From positions 496,001 through 560,000 of the forward strand of contig NZ_JABSNU010000003.1 of NCBI RefSeq assembly GCF_013266735.1: 64,000 nt of DNA. The letters are read 5' to 3'. The position numbers and the translations under genes were made by a program. The notes below the pieces were generated by a model. The model searched no databases and was not told the origin of the DNA. It saw only the letters and a program-made list of their open reading frames with translations. This DNA is from Pedobacter foliorum (GTDB lineage Bacteria > Bacteroidota > Bacteroidia > Sphingobacteriales > Sphingobacteriaceae). Of this stretch, positions 8,893-18,448 are shown piece by piece (within the stretch, counting starts at the first letter, position 1; every line of letters begins with the position of its first letter).

Positions 8893-9504
8893 ATGTTATT
8901 GAACAGTTATCAGAATGAATTATTAGAGGCCGGATGTGATGAGGCTGGAAGAGGTTGTTTGGCAGGGCCTGTATTTGCAGCTGCCGTAATTTTGCCTCCT
9001 GATTTTATTGCAGGAGAGTTAACCGACTCTAAGAAACTTACCCATAAACAACGCTGTAATTTAAGAGTAATTATAGAAAAGGAAGCAATTGCCTGGGCGG
9101 TAGCAGAAGTTGATAACCTGGAGATTGACAATATTAATATCTTAAATGCGTCCTTTCTTGCGATGCACAGGGCTGTAGAAAAGTTAACTGTACAACCACA
9201 ATACCTGAGTATAGATGGAAATCGCTTTAAAGCATATCCAAATATCCCTCATACTTGCATTGTTAAGGGTGATGGTAAGTATTTAAATATAGCAGCAGCC
9301 TCTATTCTTGCTAAAACACATAGAGATGAGTTTATGGAGAATATATCTTTGCAATATCCTCATTATCAGTGGCAACAGAATAAAGGTTATCCTACAATTG
9401 TACATAGAATGGCAGCTTTAGAGCATGGATTGTCGCCATTTCATCGTAAAACTTTCACAATTAGTAATCCGCAACTGGCTCTGTTTTCTGAAAACGAAGG
9501 ATAA
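8893..9504 (+). CDS. rnhB: Ribonuclease HII
   Basis: Removes ribonucleotides misincorporated into DNA and RNA primers. The type 2 RNase H active site is intact: Asp16-Glu17 in AGCDEAGRGCLAGPV, Asp108 in LSIDGNRF, and the later acidic residue in THRDEF near 145. Length (203) is usual. It has its own promoter element, placing the ATG almost at the predicted transcript 5' end. The GT4 gene follows 18 bp downstream and is probably co-transcribed. Confidence 0.97.
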   Translation: MLLNSYQNELLEAGCDEAGRGCLAGPVFAAAVILPPDFIAGELTDSKKLTHKQRCNLRVIIEKEAIAWAVAEVDNLEIDNINILNASFLAMHRAVEKLTVQPQYLSIDGNRFKAYPNIPHTCIVKGDGKYLNIAAASILAKTHRDEFMENISLQYPHYQWQQNKGYPTIVHRMAALEHGLSPFHRKTFTISNPQLALFSENEG

Positions 9505-9522
9505 TTAGTATTTTCACATGAT

Positions 9523-10725
9523 TTGAAAATATTAATTCTTACAAATAGGGTCCCTTTTCCGCCAAACAGCGGATATCCGATAGTAGTTTACAATACTATT
9601 AAGGGATTGCTACAGCTTGGTGTTGAAATTACGCTATTTAGTATCAACACTAACAAGCATAGAGTCGATGTAGATGATATTTATGATCCTGTTTTTGATG
9701 GTATAAAATTTCACTCATTCAGTTTAGACACCGAAGTAAATGTGTGGGGTGCATTATTTAATATTTTCTCGAATCAATCTTATAACGTTTCGAGGTATTT
9801 TGATGATGATGCGGCTAAAATTCTAGAAGAGATTTTAAAGGAGAGTGAGTTTGATATTATTCAATTTGAAGGGCTTTTTGTTGTGCCGTATTTAGATGTT
9901 GTTAAGGAAAACAGTAAAGCTAAAGTAGTTTACCGGGCACATAATATAGAATTTGATGTTTGGGAACGTATTGCCAGAACAGAAAAGTTTACACCCCGCC
10001 GCAGATATTTGCAATTTCTTGCGCGCCGGTTAAAGGTTTATGAAACGGAACAAATGAACAGGTTTCATCAGGTGTTTGCCATCAGTGAGCAGGATAGACA
10101 AAGTATTCTTCGATTCGGTTGTGAAACTGCTCTTGAAGTTTTTCCTGTGGCGCTTGATTTTGAAAAATATGTTACTGATCCTTCAAAAACTAGCTTCCCG
10201 ACATTGTTCCATCTGGGGGCAATGGATTGGCGACCAAATAAGGAAGGATTGGAGTGGTTTCTCGATGAAATATGGCCTGATATAGAAAAATTAAGTAGTG
10301 AACTCCGTTTCTATATTGCCGGAAAAAATATGCCCAGAGAGTTTTTTGAGTACGACTCAGAAAATCTGGTAGTAGAAGGTGAAATTTTTGACGCCGTAGA
10401 GTTTATAAATTCTAAAGCGATTATGATAGTTCCGCTCTTGTCTGGTAGTGGAATGAGGGTAAAGATTATTGAAGGTATGGCCATGAGTAAATGTATTATT
10501 GCTACAAGTATGGCCGCCGAAGGGATCAAGTGCGAGCATGGTAAAGATATTCTTATTGCTAATACCGCTGATGAGTTTTACAGGTCTATTCTGCAATGCA
10601 TCACCAATCCTAAAAAATGGCGTGAAATAGGTGAAAATGCAAGGAAAACAGTAGAACGTGATCACGACTTTTTTACGATCTCCAAAAGGATGTTGAAAGT
10701 CTACCAAAAGTTAGTAAGTGCTTAA
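9523..10725 (+). CDS. Family 4 (group 1) glycosyltransferase
   Basis: GT-B fold transferase that likely adds a sugar to an envelope glycan. The N-terminal half opens with ILILTNRVPFPPNSGYP, a typical GT4 beginning, and the C-terminal half holds FHLGAMDWRPNKEGL, then IMIVPLLSGSGMRVKIIEGMAMSKCIIAT, with the family's E-x7-E type donor-binding helix. The 400-residue length is normal and there is no signal peptide. The only usable start is TTG at 9523; the ATG at 9519 is out of frame and closes at once. Confidence 0.88.
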   Translation: MKILILTNRVPFPPNSGYPIVVYNTIKGLLQLGVEITLFSINTNKHRVDVDDIYDPVFDGIKFHSFSLDTEVNVWGALFNIFSNQSYNVSRYFDDDAAKILEEILKESEFDIIQFEGLFVVPYLDVVKENSKAKVVYRAHNIEFDVWERIARTEKFTPRRRYLQFLARRLKVYETEQMNRFHQVFAISEQDRQSILRFGCETALEVFPVALDFEKYVTDPSKTSFPTLFHLGAMDWRPNKEGLEWFLDEIWPDIEKLSSELRFYIAGKNMPREFFEYDSENLVVEGEIFDAVEFINSKAIMIVPLLSGSGMRVKIIEGMAMSKCIIATSMAAEGIKCEHGKDILIANTADEFYRSILQCITNPKKWREIGENARKTVERDHDFFTISKRMLKVYQKLVSA

Positions 10726-10733
10726 ATTTTATA

Positions 10734-10741
10734 TACCTTTG
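10734..10741 (+). promoter_or_regulatory. -7 promoter element of gcvT
   Basis: TACCTTTG matches TAnnTTTG exactly, with TTAG at 10711-10714 as -33 partner at a 19 bp spacing. It lies 24 bp before the gcvT ATG. Confidence 0.65.
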
Positions 10742-10765
10742 CCCACGTTTTTACAGATATAGAAT

Positions 10766-11845
10766 ATGAAGAATACCGCATTAACAGAAAAACACATCTC
10801 TTTAGGGGCTAAAATGGTGCCATTTGCAGGTTACAATATGCCGGTTCAATACGAAGGTATAAATGCAGAACACGCCGTGGTTAGAAACAGTGTTGGCGTT
10901 TTTGACGTTAGCCATATGGGCGAATTTATTTTAAAGGGCGAAAATGCGCTTGATTTAATTCAACGTGTTACCAGCAATGATGCTTCAAAACTTTACGATG
11001 GAAAAGTGCAATACTCTTGCCTTCCAAATGAAGATGGAGGTATTGTTGATGACTTATTGGTTTATCGCATAGATGAAAAAACCTATATGCTGGTTGTTAA
11101 TGCTTCTAACATAGATAAGGATTGGAATTGGATTCAGAAATTCAATGATAAAGGTGTAGAAACGCACAATATTTCTGATAAAACATCTTTGCTTGCAATA
11201 CAAGGCCCTAAAGCAGCAGAAGCCTTACAAGGTTTAACAGATGTTGATCTTGCTTCTATGGAGTACTACAACTTTGTTAAAGGTACATTTGCAGGTGTTG
11301 ATAATGTAGTAATCTCTGCTACTGGTTACACTGGTGCCGGAGGTTTCGAAATCTACTTTGATAATGAACATGCTGAGAAAATCTGGAACGCAATTTTTGA
11401 AGCTGGTGAACCTTTCAATATTAAGCCTATTGGTTTAGGTGCCCGTGATACTTTACGTTTAGAAATGGGTTTTTGTTTATACGGAAATGATATTGATGAT
11501 ACCACTTCACCAATTGAAGCTGGATTAGGATGGATTACTAAATTCACTAAGAAATTCACTAATTCTGATGCTTTATTGGCTCAAAAAGAAGCTGGAATAA
11601 CCCGTAAATTAATTGGATTTGAAATGATTGACAGAGGAATTCCTCGTCATGATTACGAGATCGTTGATGCAGAAGGTAATGTAATTGGTAAAGTTACATC
11701 CGGTACTCAAGCTCCGTCTTTACAAAAAGCAATTGGAATGGGCTACATTTCAAAAGGTATGGATAAAGAAGGAACTGAGATTTTTATCAATATCCGTAAC
11801 AATAAAATTAAAGCTAAAGTAGTTAAGTTCCCTTTTTATAAATAA
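10766..11845 (+). CDS. gcvT: Aminomethyltransferase (glycine cleavage T protein)
   Basis: Transfers the methylene of the H-protein-bound aminomethyl group to tetrahydrofolate in glycine cleavage. Family features run in order: [16 protein letters not shown] near the start, [10 protein letters not shown] (about 42-51), [31 protein letters not shown] and EAGLGWITK, then the C-terminal barrel. At 359 residues the length is standard. It has its own promoter; comB follows after 15 bp and is probably in the same transcript. Confidence 0.97.
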   Translation: MKNTALTEKHISLGAKMVPFAGYNMPVQYEGINAEHAVVRNSVGVFDVSHMGEFILKGENALDLIQRVTSNDASKLYDGKVQYSCLPNEDGGIVDDLLVYRIDEKTYMLVVNASNIDKDWNWIQKFNDKGVETHNISDKTSLLAIQGPKAAEALQGLTDVDLASMEYYNFVKGTFAGVDNVVISATGYTGAGGFEIYFDNEHAEKIWNAIFEAGEPFNIKPIGLGARDTLRLEMGFCLYGNDIDDTTSPIEAGLGWITKFTKKFTNSDALLAQKEAGITRKLIGFEMIDRGIPRHDYEIVDAEGNVIGKVTSGTQAPSLQKAIGMGYISKGMDKEGTEIFINIRNNKIKAKVVKFPFYK

Positions 11846-11860
11846 AAGCCAATCCTGTCA

Positions 11861-12589
11861 ATGCACAAAAGTATAGAAGTTTGTTTAACGCCCGCATTAT
11901 TAGATCTGTATGCAATTGAAGATAGCATCGTAGTAGTTATTGATGTACTCAGAGCTACATCGTCCATTGTATACGGAATAGATAACGGCGCAACTGCAAT
12001 TATACCGGTAGCAAATGTTGAAGATTGTCTTAATTATTCTGATAAAGGATTTTTGTTGGCAGCTGAACGAGATGGGCAGGTGGTTGAAGGATACGACTTT
12101 GGAAACTCACCATTTTCATATACAACTGAAAAAGTTGGAGGCAGAACTGTAGTACTCACTACCACTAATGGTACAAAAGCCCTTCATTTGGCAAGAAAAC
12201 GAGCGCATCAGGTTGTGATGGGCTCGTTTTTAAACTTACAGGCTTTGTGCAACTGGCTTAAAACTCAGGATAAAAGTGTTTTACTGCTTTGTGCCGGTTG
12301 GAAAGATAAATTTAATCTGGAAGATACCTTGTTTGCAGGGGCAGTAGTTGCCGAATTGCGTAAGGAGTTTACACATTTTGATGATTCTTCTGTAGCAGCC
12401 GAAGACCTATATCAACTAGCGAAAGATGACTTGAGGACTTACCTTCATAAGTCTTCTCATAGTCACAGATTGGCCGAACTAAACATAGAAGAAGATGTAC
12501 AGTTCTGTTTGCAGTTAAATCTTTGTACAGCTATTCCGGTTATGGACGGCGATGCTTTGGTTCCTCTAAAAGCTATTTCAGTTCTTTAA
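11861..12589 (+). CDS. comB: 2-phosphosulfolactate phosphatase (ComB family)
   Basis: Predicted Mg-dependent phosphatase releasing (R)-3-sulfolactate. The 242 residues carry the family signature around VVVIDVLRATSSIVYGIDNGA near the start, VLTTTNGTKAL in the middle and LLCAGWKDKFNLEDTLFAG. The family was defined in methanogen coenzyme M synthesis, but it is widespread in bacteria lacking that cofactor, so the physiological substrate here is uncertain; sulfolactate or sulfonolipid metabolism is one possibility. It overlaps the convergent patatin gene by 17 bp. Confidence 0.88.
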   Translation: MHKSIEVCLTPALLDLYAIEDSIVVVIDVLRATSSIVYGIDNGATAIIPVANVEDCLNYSDKGFLLAAERDGQVVEGYDFGNSPFSYTTEKVGGRTVVLTTTNGTKALHLARKRAHQVVMGSFLNLQALCNWLKTQDKSVLLLCAGWKDKFNLEDTLFAGAVVAELRKEFTHFDDSSVAAEDLYQLAKDDLRTYLHKSSHSHRLAELNIEEDVQFCLQLNLCTAIPVMDGDALVPLKAISVL

Positions 12590-13364
12590 TCGGAACTTGT
12601 ATTAGGTTCTTGAGGCTTTCATTATTTTTAATAGCTTTTAGCGTTTCTTCGTACGCAAGCCAGTAGATCGTTTCCGCTTTTTTCATATCGAAGGTGCTGA
12701 TTTCGCCCATGCCTTTTGGTTCAATTAGCACATTGCAAAAAGCAGCCTTTTCTTCCATATCTTTATTTACAGACATTAATCCAGCTCTTGCCATTAAAGC
12801 TGTAATATTGGTGATCTTTTCTACAGGTTTTAAGTGGTTGCAGGACGATCCGATAATGAAATCACAGTTGTTTAATAGGGGTTCAACCGGAAAGTTATTT
12901 AAAATACCACCATCAACATACATTTCATCATCAATCATAATTGGCCTAAAAATTCCGGGAATGCAACTTGATGCCTGTATACTTCTAATGAGTGGGCCTT
13001 TGTTGAAATATACGAGTTCTCCTTTGCTAAAGTTAGTAGTAGCAATGGTAAGTGGAATTTTGAGGCTTTCTATTCTATCATCAGGGAAGTATTCTTTAAA
13101 TAAACTCGATGTATTTTCGATGTTTACTATACCTAATGATCCAACTGCAGGCCTTAAAAATTTCAGCAGTTTTGTTTTTATAAAAATATTTAAAATATCC
13201 TCCGGGTCGATACCTGAGGCAAATAGTGCACCTGCAATTGAACCGGCACTGGTGCCGCTAATGTGACTAAACTTAATACCTGCATTTCCAAATGCCTTTA
13301 AAACGCCAAGGTGTGCAATCCCTCTGATTCCGCCACCAGATAATACGATCCCAATTTTAGTCAT
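12573..13364 (-). CDS. Patatin-like phospholipase (RssA family)
   Basis: Predicted cytoplasmic serine acyl hydrolase. The glycine-rich oxyanion loop SGGGIRGIAH (about 9-18), the nucleophile elbow GTSAG with Ser39, and the catalytic Asp151 in VDGGILNNFPV form the Ser-Asp dyad of patatins. The 263-residue length is typical and no signal peptide is seen. It lies 6 bp downstream of gldB on the same strand, so it probably shares that promoter, and its end overlaps comB. Confidence 0.92.
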   Translation of the reverse strand: MTKIGIVLSGGGIRGIAHLGVLKAFGNAGIKFSHISGTSAGSIAGALFASGIDPEDILNIFIKTKLLKFLRPAVGSLGIVNIENTSSLFKEYFPDDRIESLKIPLTIATTNFSKGELVYFNKGPLIRSIQASSCIPGIFRPIMIDDEMYVDGGILNNFPVEPLLNNCDFIIGSSCNHLKPVEKITNITALMARAGLMSVNKDMEEKAAFCNVLIEPKGMGEISTFDMKKAETIYWLAYEETLKAIKNNESLKNLIQVPIKELK

Positions 13365-13370
13365 TTAGCA

Positions 13371-14414
13371 TTATTTAGGTTTGTACTTTGATAAATTTAA
13401 TATTTTTTGAGCATCCTGATCAGCCATTAACTGTTGCAAGGTAACTTCTTTATTTTCATGCATGTACTTTCTTACAATTTGCCATCCAGTCCAAATGCCC
13501 AGTTTAGGTGCAGATTCGTTTCTTTCGCCAAGTCCGGGAGTAAAAGGCCCCTCGCTCAAAAGCACTTGTATTTTCTGATAATCTGTTTCGAATAACAGGT
13601 TGTTCTGAAGATAATAGGCCCATATGTCGCTTTCAAAGGTTTTACACCAGTCTAATTGTTTTTGAGTGTACCCTATTTTAACTGAGTCTGCAACTTTATC
13701 ATCGAGTACCTTGTCCATAAAATACAAAATCTTTCCGTTCTGAATCATTTTTGAAAGTAACGTTCTGTCTTCGTCACGTTCATGAAACAGTTCTTCACGT
13801 GCATATGTTTCAGTTATTCGTGGAACAATATATTCAGGAGTAAAACGTCGCGATAGGTAAGTTGGTACACTTTGTATTATTGCTTTGTAAAACTTATTGT
13901 TTTTACCCATAAACATATCCAGTCCAATACCCATATAACTATCACCAATTGGAGTCTGCACAGCAAAACCGGAAACAAAAGATATAAACTGAGGGACTTT
14001 TGCTTTTGGGTAGTAATGAAGGATATATTTAAATGTTTCAGATAAATCTTTTTCTATGGGTTTAATATCCTTAAAAACACTATCAACCTCTTTGTTTAAA
14101 TCAGAGTAAGCAGAGTCCTGATATAGTGTTGTTAGAATTTGCTCATTCGTGTAGTCAAAATTACCAACCATTCTGTGCACATAATCATCATAAAAGGCAC
14201 CGTATTTTTTTTTGAGAAGCTCATCAGTTTCCTTAAGATCTTTGGATTTTCCGGCAAACAGATCTTTGTCAAACCGCGCAATCTTAATCTCTAATTGTAC
14301 TGAGCTCACATCAGGTTTAGTGCTTTGAGTACATGAAACCAGCACCGACGAAAAAAAAACGGACACAAATAGAAAAAATAGATAGCTTTGATGAAATTTT
14401 ACGTTATATATCAT
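13371..14414 (-). CDS. gldB: Gliding motility lipoprotein GldB
   Basis: Lipoprotein that is essential for gliding in Flavobacterium and linked to the type IX secretion/gliding machinery. I start it at the ATG at 14414: a perfect TATATTTG element at 14421-14428 sits six bases upstream, so the TTG at 14444 would lie upstream of the transcript. This start gives a 27-residue signal ending in a lipobox with Cys28 (SSVLVSC). The body has the GldB features KIARFDKDLF, the KAKVPQFISFVSGF strand and GIGLDMFMGKNNKFY. Length is about 347. GldB is also conserved in non-gliding Bacteroidota, so motility cannot be concluded. Confidence 0.9.
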   Translation of the reverse strand: MIYNVKFHQSYLFFLFVSVFFSSVLVSCTQSTKPDVSSVQLEIKIARFDKDLFAGKSKDLKETDELLKKKYGAFYDDYVHRMVGNFDYTNEQILTTLYQDSAYSDLNKEVDSVFKDIKPIEKDLSETFKYILHYYPKAKVPQFISFVSGFAVQTPIGDSYMGIGLDMFMGKNNKFYKAIIQSVPTYLSRRFTPEYIVPRITETYAREELFHERDEDRTLLSKMIQNGKILYFMDKVLDDKVADSVKIGYTQKQLDWCKTFESDIWAYYLQNNLLFETDYQKIQVLLSEGPFTPGLGERNESAPKLGIWTGWQIVRKYMHENKEVTLQQLMADQDAQKILNLSKYKPK

Positions 14415-14420
14415 TATAAA

Positions 14421-14428
14421 CAAATATA
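14421..14428 (-). promoter_or_regulatory. -7 promoter element of gldB, abutting the start codon
   Basis: On the - strand this reads TATATTTG, a perfect TAnnTTTG, followed by six bases and the ATG at 14414. It decides the gldB start and implies a leaderless or near-leaderless message. Confidence 0.65.
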
Positions 14429-14476
14429 AAGTAAGTTTATTCAAGCTTCATAGGCATTAAAGGAAAATATATTTAT

Positions 14477-15139
14477 ATGAAACGCACATTTATCGCAATA
14501 CTATTATTGTTTGTAACGGGAAGTGTTTTCGCACAATACGCACCATCTCCAAATTATGGTTTCAGACTTGGATTAACCGCTCATCCAACAATTGGTTGGG
14601 TAAAACCACAAGTAGGTAAAAGTAATGGAGTTGCACTTGGATTCTCATACGGTTTAATGGGCGATTTCAATTTTGCTGAGAATTATAGCTTTGCAACAGG
14701 GCTTACCATTACCACCATTAATGGTAAAAGTACACAGGTCATTACTCAGGAAACTAATCCCCCAACACAAATACCTTATGAGCTTAAATATAAGCTCCAG
14801 TATATCGAAGTGCCACTTACGCTTAAGCTAAAAACTGTTAAAATGAATGATATTAAATGGTATGGCCAGTTTGGATTATCAAACGATTTTAATATTGGAG
14901 CTAAACAAGATTCTGATGCTAGTGGAAAAGCAACAACTCGTGACGAGAACATTTCTAAAACCATTAAGTTATATCGCGCAGGTTTGATATTAGGCGGAGG
15001 TGCAGAATTCGAACTTAGTGGAAATGCAAGTATCGCTGCCGGACTTACCTATAATAATGGATTTACCGACATTACAACTGATAAAAACAACAATGTCCGT
15101 AATCATTATATTGGTATTAATTTTGGTGTTTTCTTTTAA
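14477..15139 (+). CDS. PorT-family outer-membrane beta-barrel protein
   Basis: Predicted eight-stranded outer-membrane barrel. A signal peptide (residues 1-19, ending VFAQ) is followed by alternating amphipathic strands rich in Gly and aromatic residues and a C-terminal strand ending in Phe (YIGINFGVFF), as expected for BAM-inserted proteins. The 220-residue length and the location between gldB and nadE fit the PorT/SprT group implicated in type IX secretion. Sequence alone does not separate a true PorT from generic PorT-like barrels, so no symbol is given. Confidence 0.75.
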   Translation: MKRTFIAILLLFVTGSVFAQYAPSPNYGFRLGLTAHPTIGWVKPQVGKSNGVALGFSYGLMGDFNFAENYSFATGLTITTINGKSTQVITQETNPPTQIPYELKYKLQYIEVPLTLKLKTVKMNDIKWYGQFGLSNDFNIGAKQDSDASGKATTRDENISKTIKLYRAGLILGGGAEFELSGNASIAAGLTYNNGFTDITTDKNNNVRNHYIGINFGVFF

Positions 15140-15187
15140 TAATCTTACTTAGGTTCCTGTTACAGAATTTTCTACAATTACAAGCAC

Positions 15188-16828
15188 ATGAATATAGCAC
15201 TTGCGCAACTCAACTATCACATTGGTAATTTTGAATACAATACAAAAAAAATAATTGATAATATCCAGCTGGCAAAGGATAAAGGAGCTGATCTTGTTGT
15301 TTTTGCTGAACTGGCCATCTGTGGTTATCCGCCACGTGATTTTTTAGAGTTTGATGAATTTATTGGCTTGTGCGAAACTGCTGCTCAGGAGATTGCCACT
15401 CATTGTAAAGGAATCGCTTGTATTGTTGGCCTACCTGTAAAAAATGAAGTGCTTGCGGGTAAAGACCTGTACAATGCTGCATATTTTATTGAAGAGGGTA
15501 AAGTAAAAGCTATTGCAAAAAAAGCATTGCTTCCTAATTACGATGTATTTGATGAATACCGTTATTTTGAACCTGCTACTCAGTTTGAGTGTATAACGTT
15601 TAAAGGTCGTAAAATAGCTTTAACCATTTGTGAAGACCTATGGAACATCAACAATAATCCATTGTATGTTTCTAATCCAATGGATGAACTGATTAAGCAA
15701 GGTCCTGATCTGATGATCAATATTGCTGCATCACCGTTTTCCTACTGTCATGACGACGAAAGGGTAGTGGTTCTTGCAGATAATGCTAAGAAATATAAGC
15801 TTCCTTTGTTGTATGTAAATCAGGTAGGGGCACAAACCGAAATCGTTTTTGATGGTGGTTCTTTGGCATTTGATAAGGAAGGCAATCTTTTGGATGAGAT
15901 GGCTTATTTTAAGGAAGAGCTAAAGATTTATGAGGTTGAAGGCGATGTGATTAAAGGATATGCGCCTAAAACACATAGGGCAGTTCCAGATATTGAGCAG
16001 ATTTATGAAGCGTTGGTTTTAGGGATTAAGGATTATTTTGCTAAATCAGGCTTTAAAAAAGCAGTATTGGGCCTTTCCGGAGGGATTGATTCTGCTATTG
16101 TTTGTGCCTTGGCTTGTCGTGCATTAGGAGCTGAAAATGTAATGGCTGTGTTAATGCCTTCAAAATATTCGTCGGACCACTCTATACAGGATGCGCTTGA
16201 TCTGGTTAAAAATATTGGTTGTCAGCATGAAATTATTCCAATCAAAGAAGCAGCTAATGCATTTGATAGTATGATGGCGTCTGCTTTTAAGGGATTACCA
16301 TTTAACCTTACTGAAGAGAACATTCAGGCAAGATGTAGAGGGATTATTGTGATGGCAATGTCTAATAAGTTTGGCTATATCTTATTGAATACATCAAATA
16401 AAAGTGAATGTGCCGTAGGGTATGGAACGTTATATGGTGATATGTGTGGTGCAATCGGTGTAATTGGTGATGTATATAAAACTCAGGTATATCAACTTGC
16501 AAATTATATCAATAAGGATGGGGTAGTAATACCGGAGAATTCTATTGTTAAACCACCATCAGCCGAGTTAAGACCGGGTCAAAAAGATTCTGATTCCTTG
16601 CCTGATTATGATGTTCTTGATAAGATTTTGTTTCAATACATAGAGCTTAAGCAAAGCTCATCCGCAATCATTGCACAAGGTTATGATGAAGCATTGGTAA
16701 GAAGAATCCTTAAAATGGTAAATTCAGCGGAGTTTAAACGTTATCAAACACCGCCGATATTGAGGGTTTCTCCTAAAGCATTTGGTATGGGGCGAAGGAT
16801 GCCAATTGTAGGGAAATACCTTTCGTAA
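15188..16828 (+). CDS. nadE: Glutamine-dependent NAD+ synthetase
   Basis: Final step of NAD synthesis, amidating deaminated NAD with ammonia channelled from glutamine. The N-terminal nitrilase-type glutaminase (about 1-260) has the Glu in FAELAICGYPP, the Lys in KKALLPNYDVFDE and the nucleophilic Cys in ALTICEDLWN. The C-terminal synthetase holds the ATP pyrophosphatase loop GLSGGIDSA near residue 297 and LLNTSNKSE. At 546 residues it is the normal two-domain form. Its stop is directly adjacent to that of convergent lnt. Confidence 0.97.
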   Translation: MNIALAQLNYHIGNFEYNTKKIIDNIQLAKDKGADLVVFAELAICGYPPRDFLEFDEFIGLCETAAQEIATHCKGIACIVGLPVKNEVLAGKDLYNAAYFIEEGKVKAIAKKALLPNYDVFDEYRYFEPATQFECITFKGRKIALTICEDLWNINNNPLYVSNPMDELIKQGPDLMINIAASPFSYCHDDERVVVLADNAKKYKLPLLYVNQVGAQTEIVFDGGSLAFDKEGNLLDEMAYFKEELKIYEVEGDVIKGYAPKTHRAVPDIEQIYEALVLGIKDYFAKSGFKKAVLGLSGGIDSAIVCALACRALGAENVMAVLMPSKYSSDHSIQDALDLVKNIGCQHEIIPIKEAANAFDSMMASAFKGLPFNLTEENIQARCRGIIVMAMSNKFGYILLNTSNKSECAVGYGTLYGDMCGAIGVIGDVYKTQVYQLANYINKDGVVIPENSIVKPPSAELRPGQKDSDSLPDYDVLDKILFQYIELKQSSSAIIAQGYDEALVRRILKMVNSAEFKRYQTPPILRVSPKAFGMGRRMPIVGKYLS

Positions 16829-18448
16829 TTACTTCCTAACCCATTTCCTATAAGGAATAATTAAAGCAATTAGTGCAGCTAATACAGACAAGATTTTAGG
16901 GATAAAATCACCGTTTCTTACATAAAAGGTGAGGTCATCGTTTAAATTTATATCTGCTTTAATAGCTGTCCTGGTCCACCATTTGGTTTGCTTAATGATA
17001 TCACCCTTTTGGTTAATAAAGCAAGAGATGCCGGTATTGGCAGATCTTACCACATATCTTCGGGTTTCTATAGCCCTTAGCGTGGCATATAGCATGTGTT
17101 GGTCTTTTCCTGATGTGTTTCCCCACCAACCATCATTGGTTACAATAGCGACAAACTGAGCGCCATTCTTGACAGCTTCAGCTACCCAACCTCCCCATAT
17201 TGATTCGTAGCAAATTACAGGAACAGCGCCAACGCCTCCATATGAATAAAATACTTGAGGATCTTTTTGCCAACCATAACCACCAACTGTACCACCAAAA
17301 CCTTCAAAAACAGGAGCCAATATGGATAATGCTTCAGGGAATGGCATTTTCTCTACTCCAGGTACCAATTTAGATTTATGGTAAAACTGCACGTTGGCAG
17401 AGTTCTCAATCTGTAATGCAGCATTAAAAACATCTACATAGGTGCTGTTATCATATTGTCTTGCAGAAGGGGTTTGTTTGTTGTTATAGAACTTAAAACT
17501 CTCGATTCCACTAATTATGCTGCCATTTTTATACTTTTCAAGGAACTGCTGAGCAGCTAAAAATTCAGAATTGGTACGGATTCTGTCTTCATCAGAACCA
17601 CTTGGAATAGCTGTTTCAGGCCAGATAAAATATTCTGTACTAGGTTGGGCAACAGAATCAGATAAGTAGGTAAGAACTTTAAGTTGCTCACTTGCAGAAA
17701 TACCTCCAAACTTTTTATATGGATCTATGTTTGGTTGTACCGCTACTACATTAACCGGAACTGACTTCTCTTCGTATTTATTATATAAGGTTAAGGATAA
17801 TGCAATAGGAGATGCCAAAGTAATAAACCAGATGAGCGCAAATTTGAATTTTGCAAATCCCACAGTCTCTCTGGATTTAAGTGCTTTAAAAGCCTCAAAA
17901 GCAATAATGTTACTTAATAAAATCCAAAATGAACCACCATAAACACCGGTATATTCATACCATTGTGCCAGCTGGTGCATTCCAGATAAACCATTACCCA
18001 AATTCATCCATGGAAAGGCAAGATCCCAGCTCTGATGCAGAAATTCCATGGCAATATAAAAGCATATTAACCCCAGATAGGCGATGTATTTATTTACCAA
18101 TCTACCTAATCTGTAATATAGCCAGAAGGCAAAGGTCATTAATAAGGCACCTAAGCCAAATGGAATAAGTGATACAAATAATGATACCACAGGGCCATTT
18201 ACCGCACTAATGGCATTATACACCCAGTAAATACATGCTGTATTCCAAATAAGAAAAGTTAATCCGGCTGTTAAGAAAACACGCTTCCCCTTTTTAGGGA
18301 CGTCACTTTGTATAATCTTTTCTAAGGCAATAAGTAGTGGAACAAGGCCAATTAATAACAACGGAGTGGTAAACTTAATAGGGGGCCATGCCAGCCACAT
18401 TAAAAACGCACTTAGTAAAGCAAGGAGAGCAGTGTTTTTAAATTTCAT
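16829..18448 (-). CDS. lnt: Apolipoprotein N-acyltransferase
   Basis: Adds the third acyl chain to lipoprotein N-termini in the inner membrane. Six or so N-terminal helices (about 5-215) precede a periplasmic nitrilase domain with catalytic Glu in FIWPETAIPSG, Lys in FYHKSKLVPGVEKMPF and Cys in VPVICYESIWGG, then a final membrane helix (about 515-533) with a basic end. Length 539 is normal. Its ATG overlaps the stop of the upstream PH/SHOCT gene as TAATG, suggesting translational coupling. Together with lspA further along the window it covers late lipoprotein maturation. Confidence 0.97.
   Translation of the reverse strand: MKFKNTALLALLSAFLMWLAWPPIKFTTPLLLIGLVPLLIALEKIIQSDVPKKGKRVFLTAGLTFLIWNTACIYWVYNAISAVNGPVVSLFVSLIPFGLGALLMTFAFWLYYRLGRLVNKYIAYLGLICFYIAMEFLHQSWDLAFPWMNLGNGLSGMHQLAQWYEYTGVYGGSFWILLSNIIAFEAFKALKSRETVGFAKFKFALIWFITLASPIALSLTLYNKYEEKSVPVNVVAVQPNIDPYKKFGGISASEQLKVLTYLSDSVAQPSTEYFIWPETAIPSGSDEDRIRTNSEFLAAQQFLEKYKNGSIISGIESFKFYNNKQTPSARQYDNSTYVDVFNAALQIENSANVQFYHKSKLVPGVEKMPFPEALSILAPVFEGFGGTVGGYGWQKDPQVFYSYGGVGAVPVICYESIWGGWVAEAVKNGAQFVAIVTNDGWWGNTSGKDQHMLYATLRAIETRRYVVRSANTGISCFINQKGDIIKQTKWWTRTAIKADINLNDDLTFYVRNGDFIPKILSVLAALIALIIPYRKWVRK

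Noticed and set aside
10357..10707. 116-codon - strand open frame
   Set aside because: Complete overlap with the GT4 gene, whose motifs are intact; the antisense frame has no recognisable features.
12694..13266. 190-codon + strand open frame
   Set aside because: It lies wholly inside the patatin gene on the other strand, and that gene has complete catalytic motifs.
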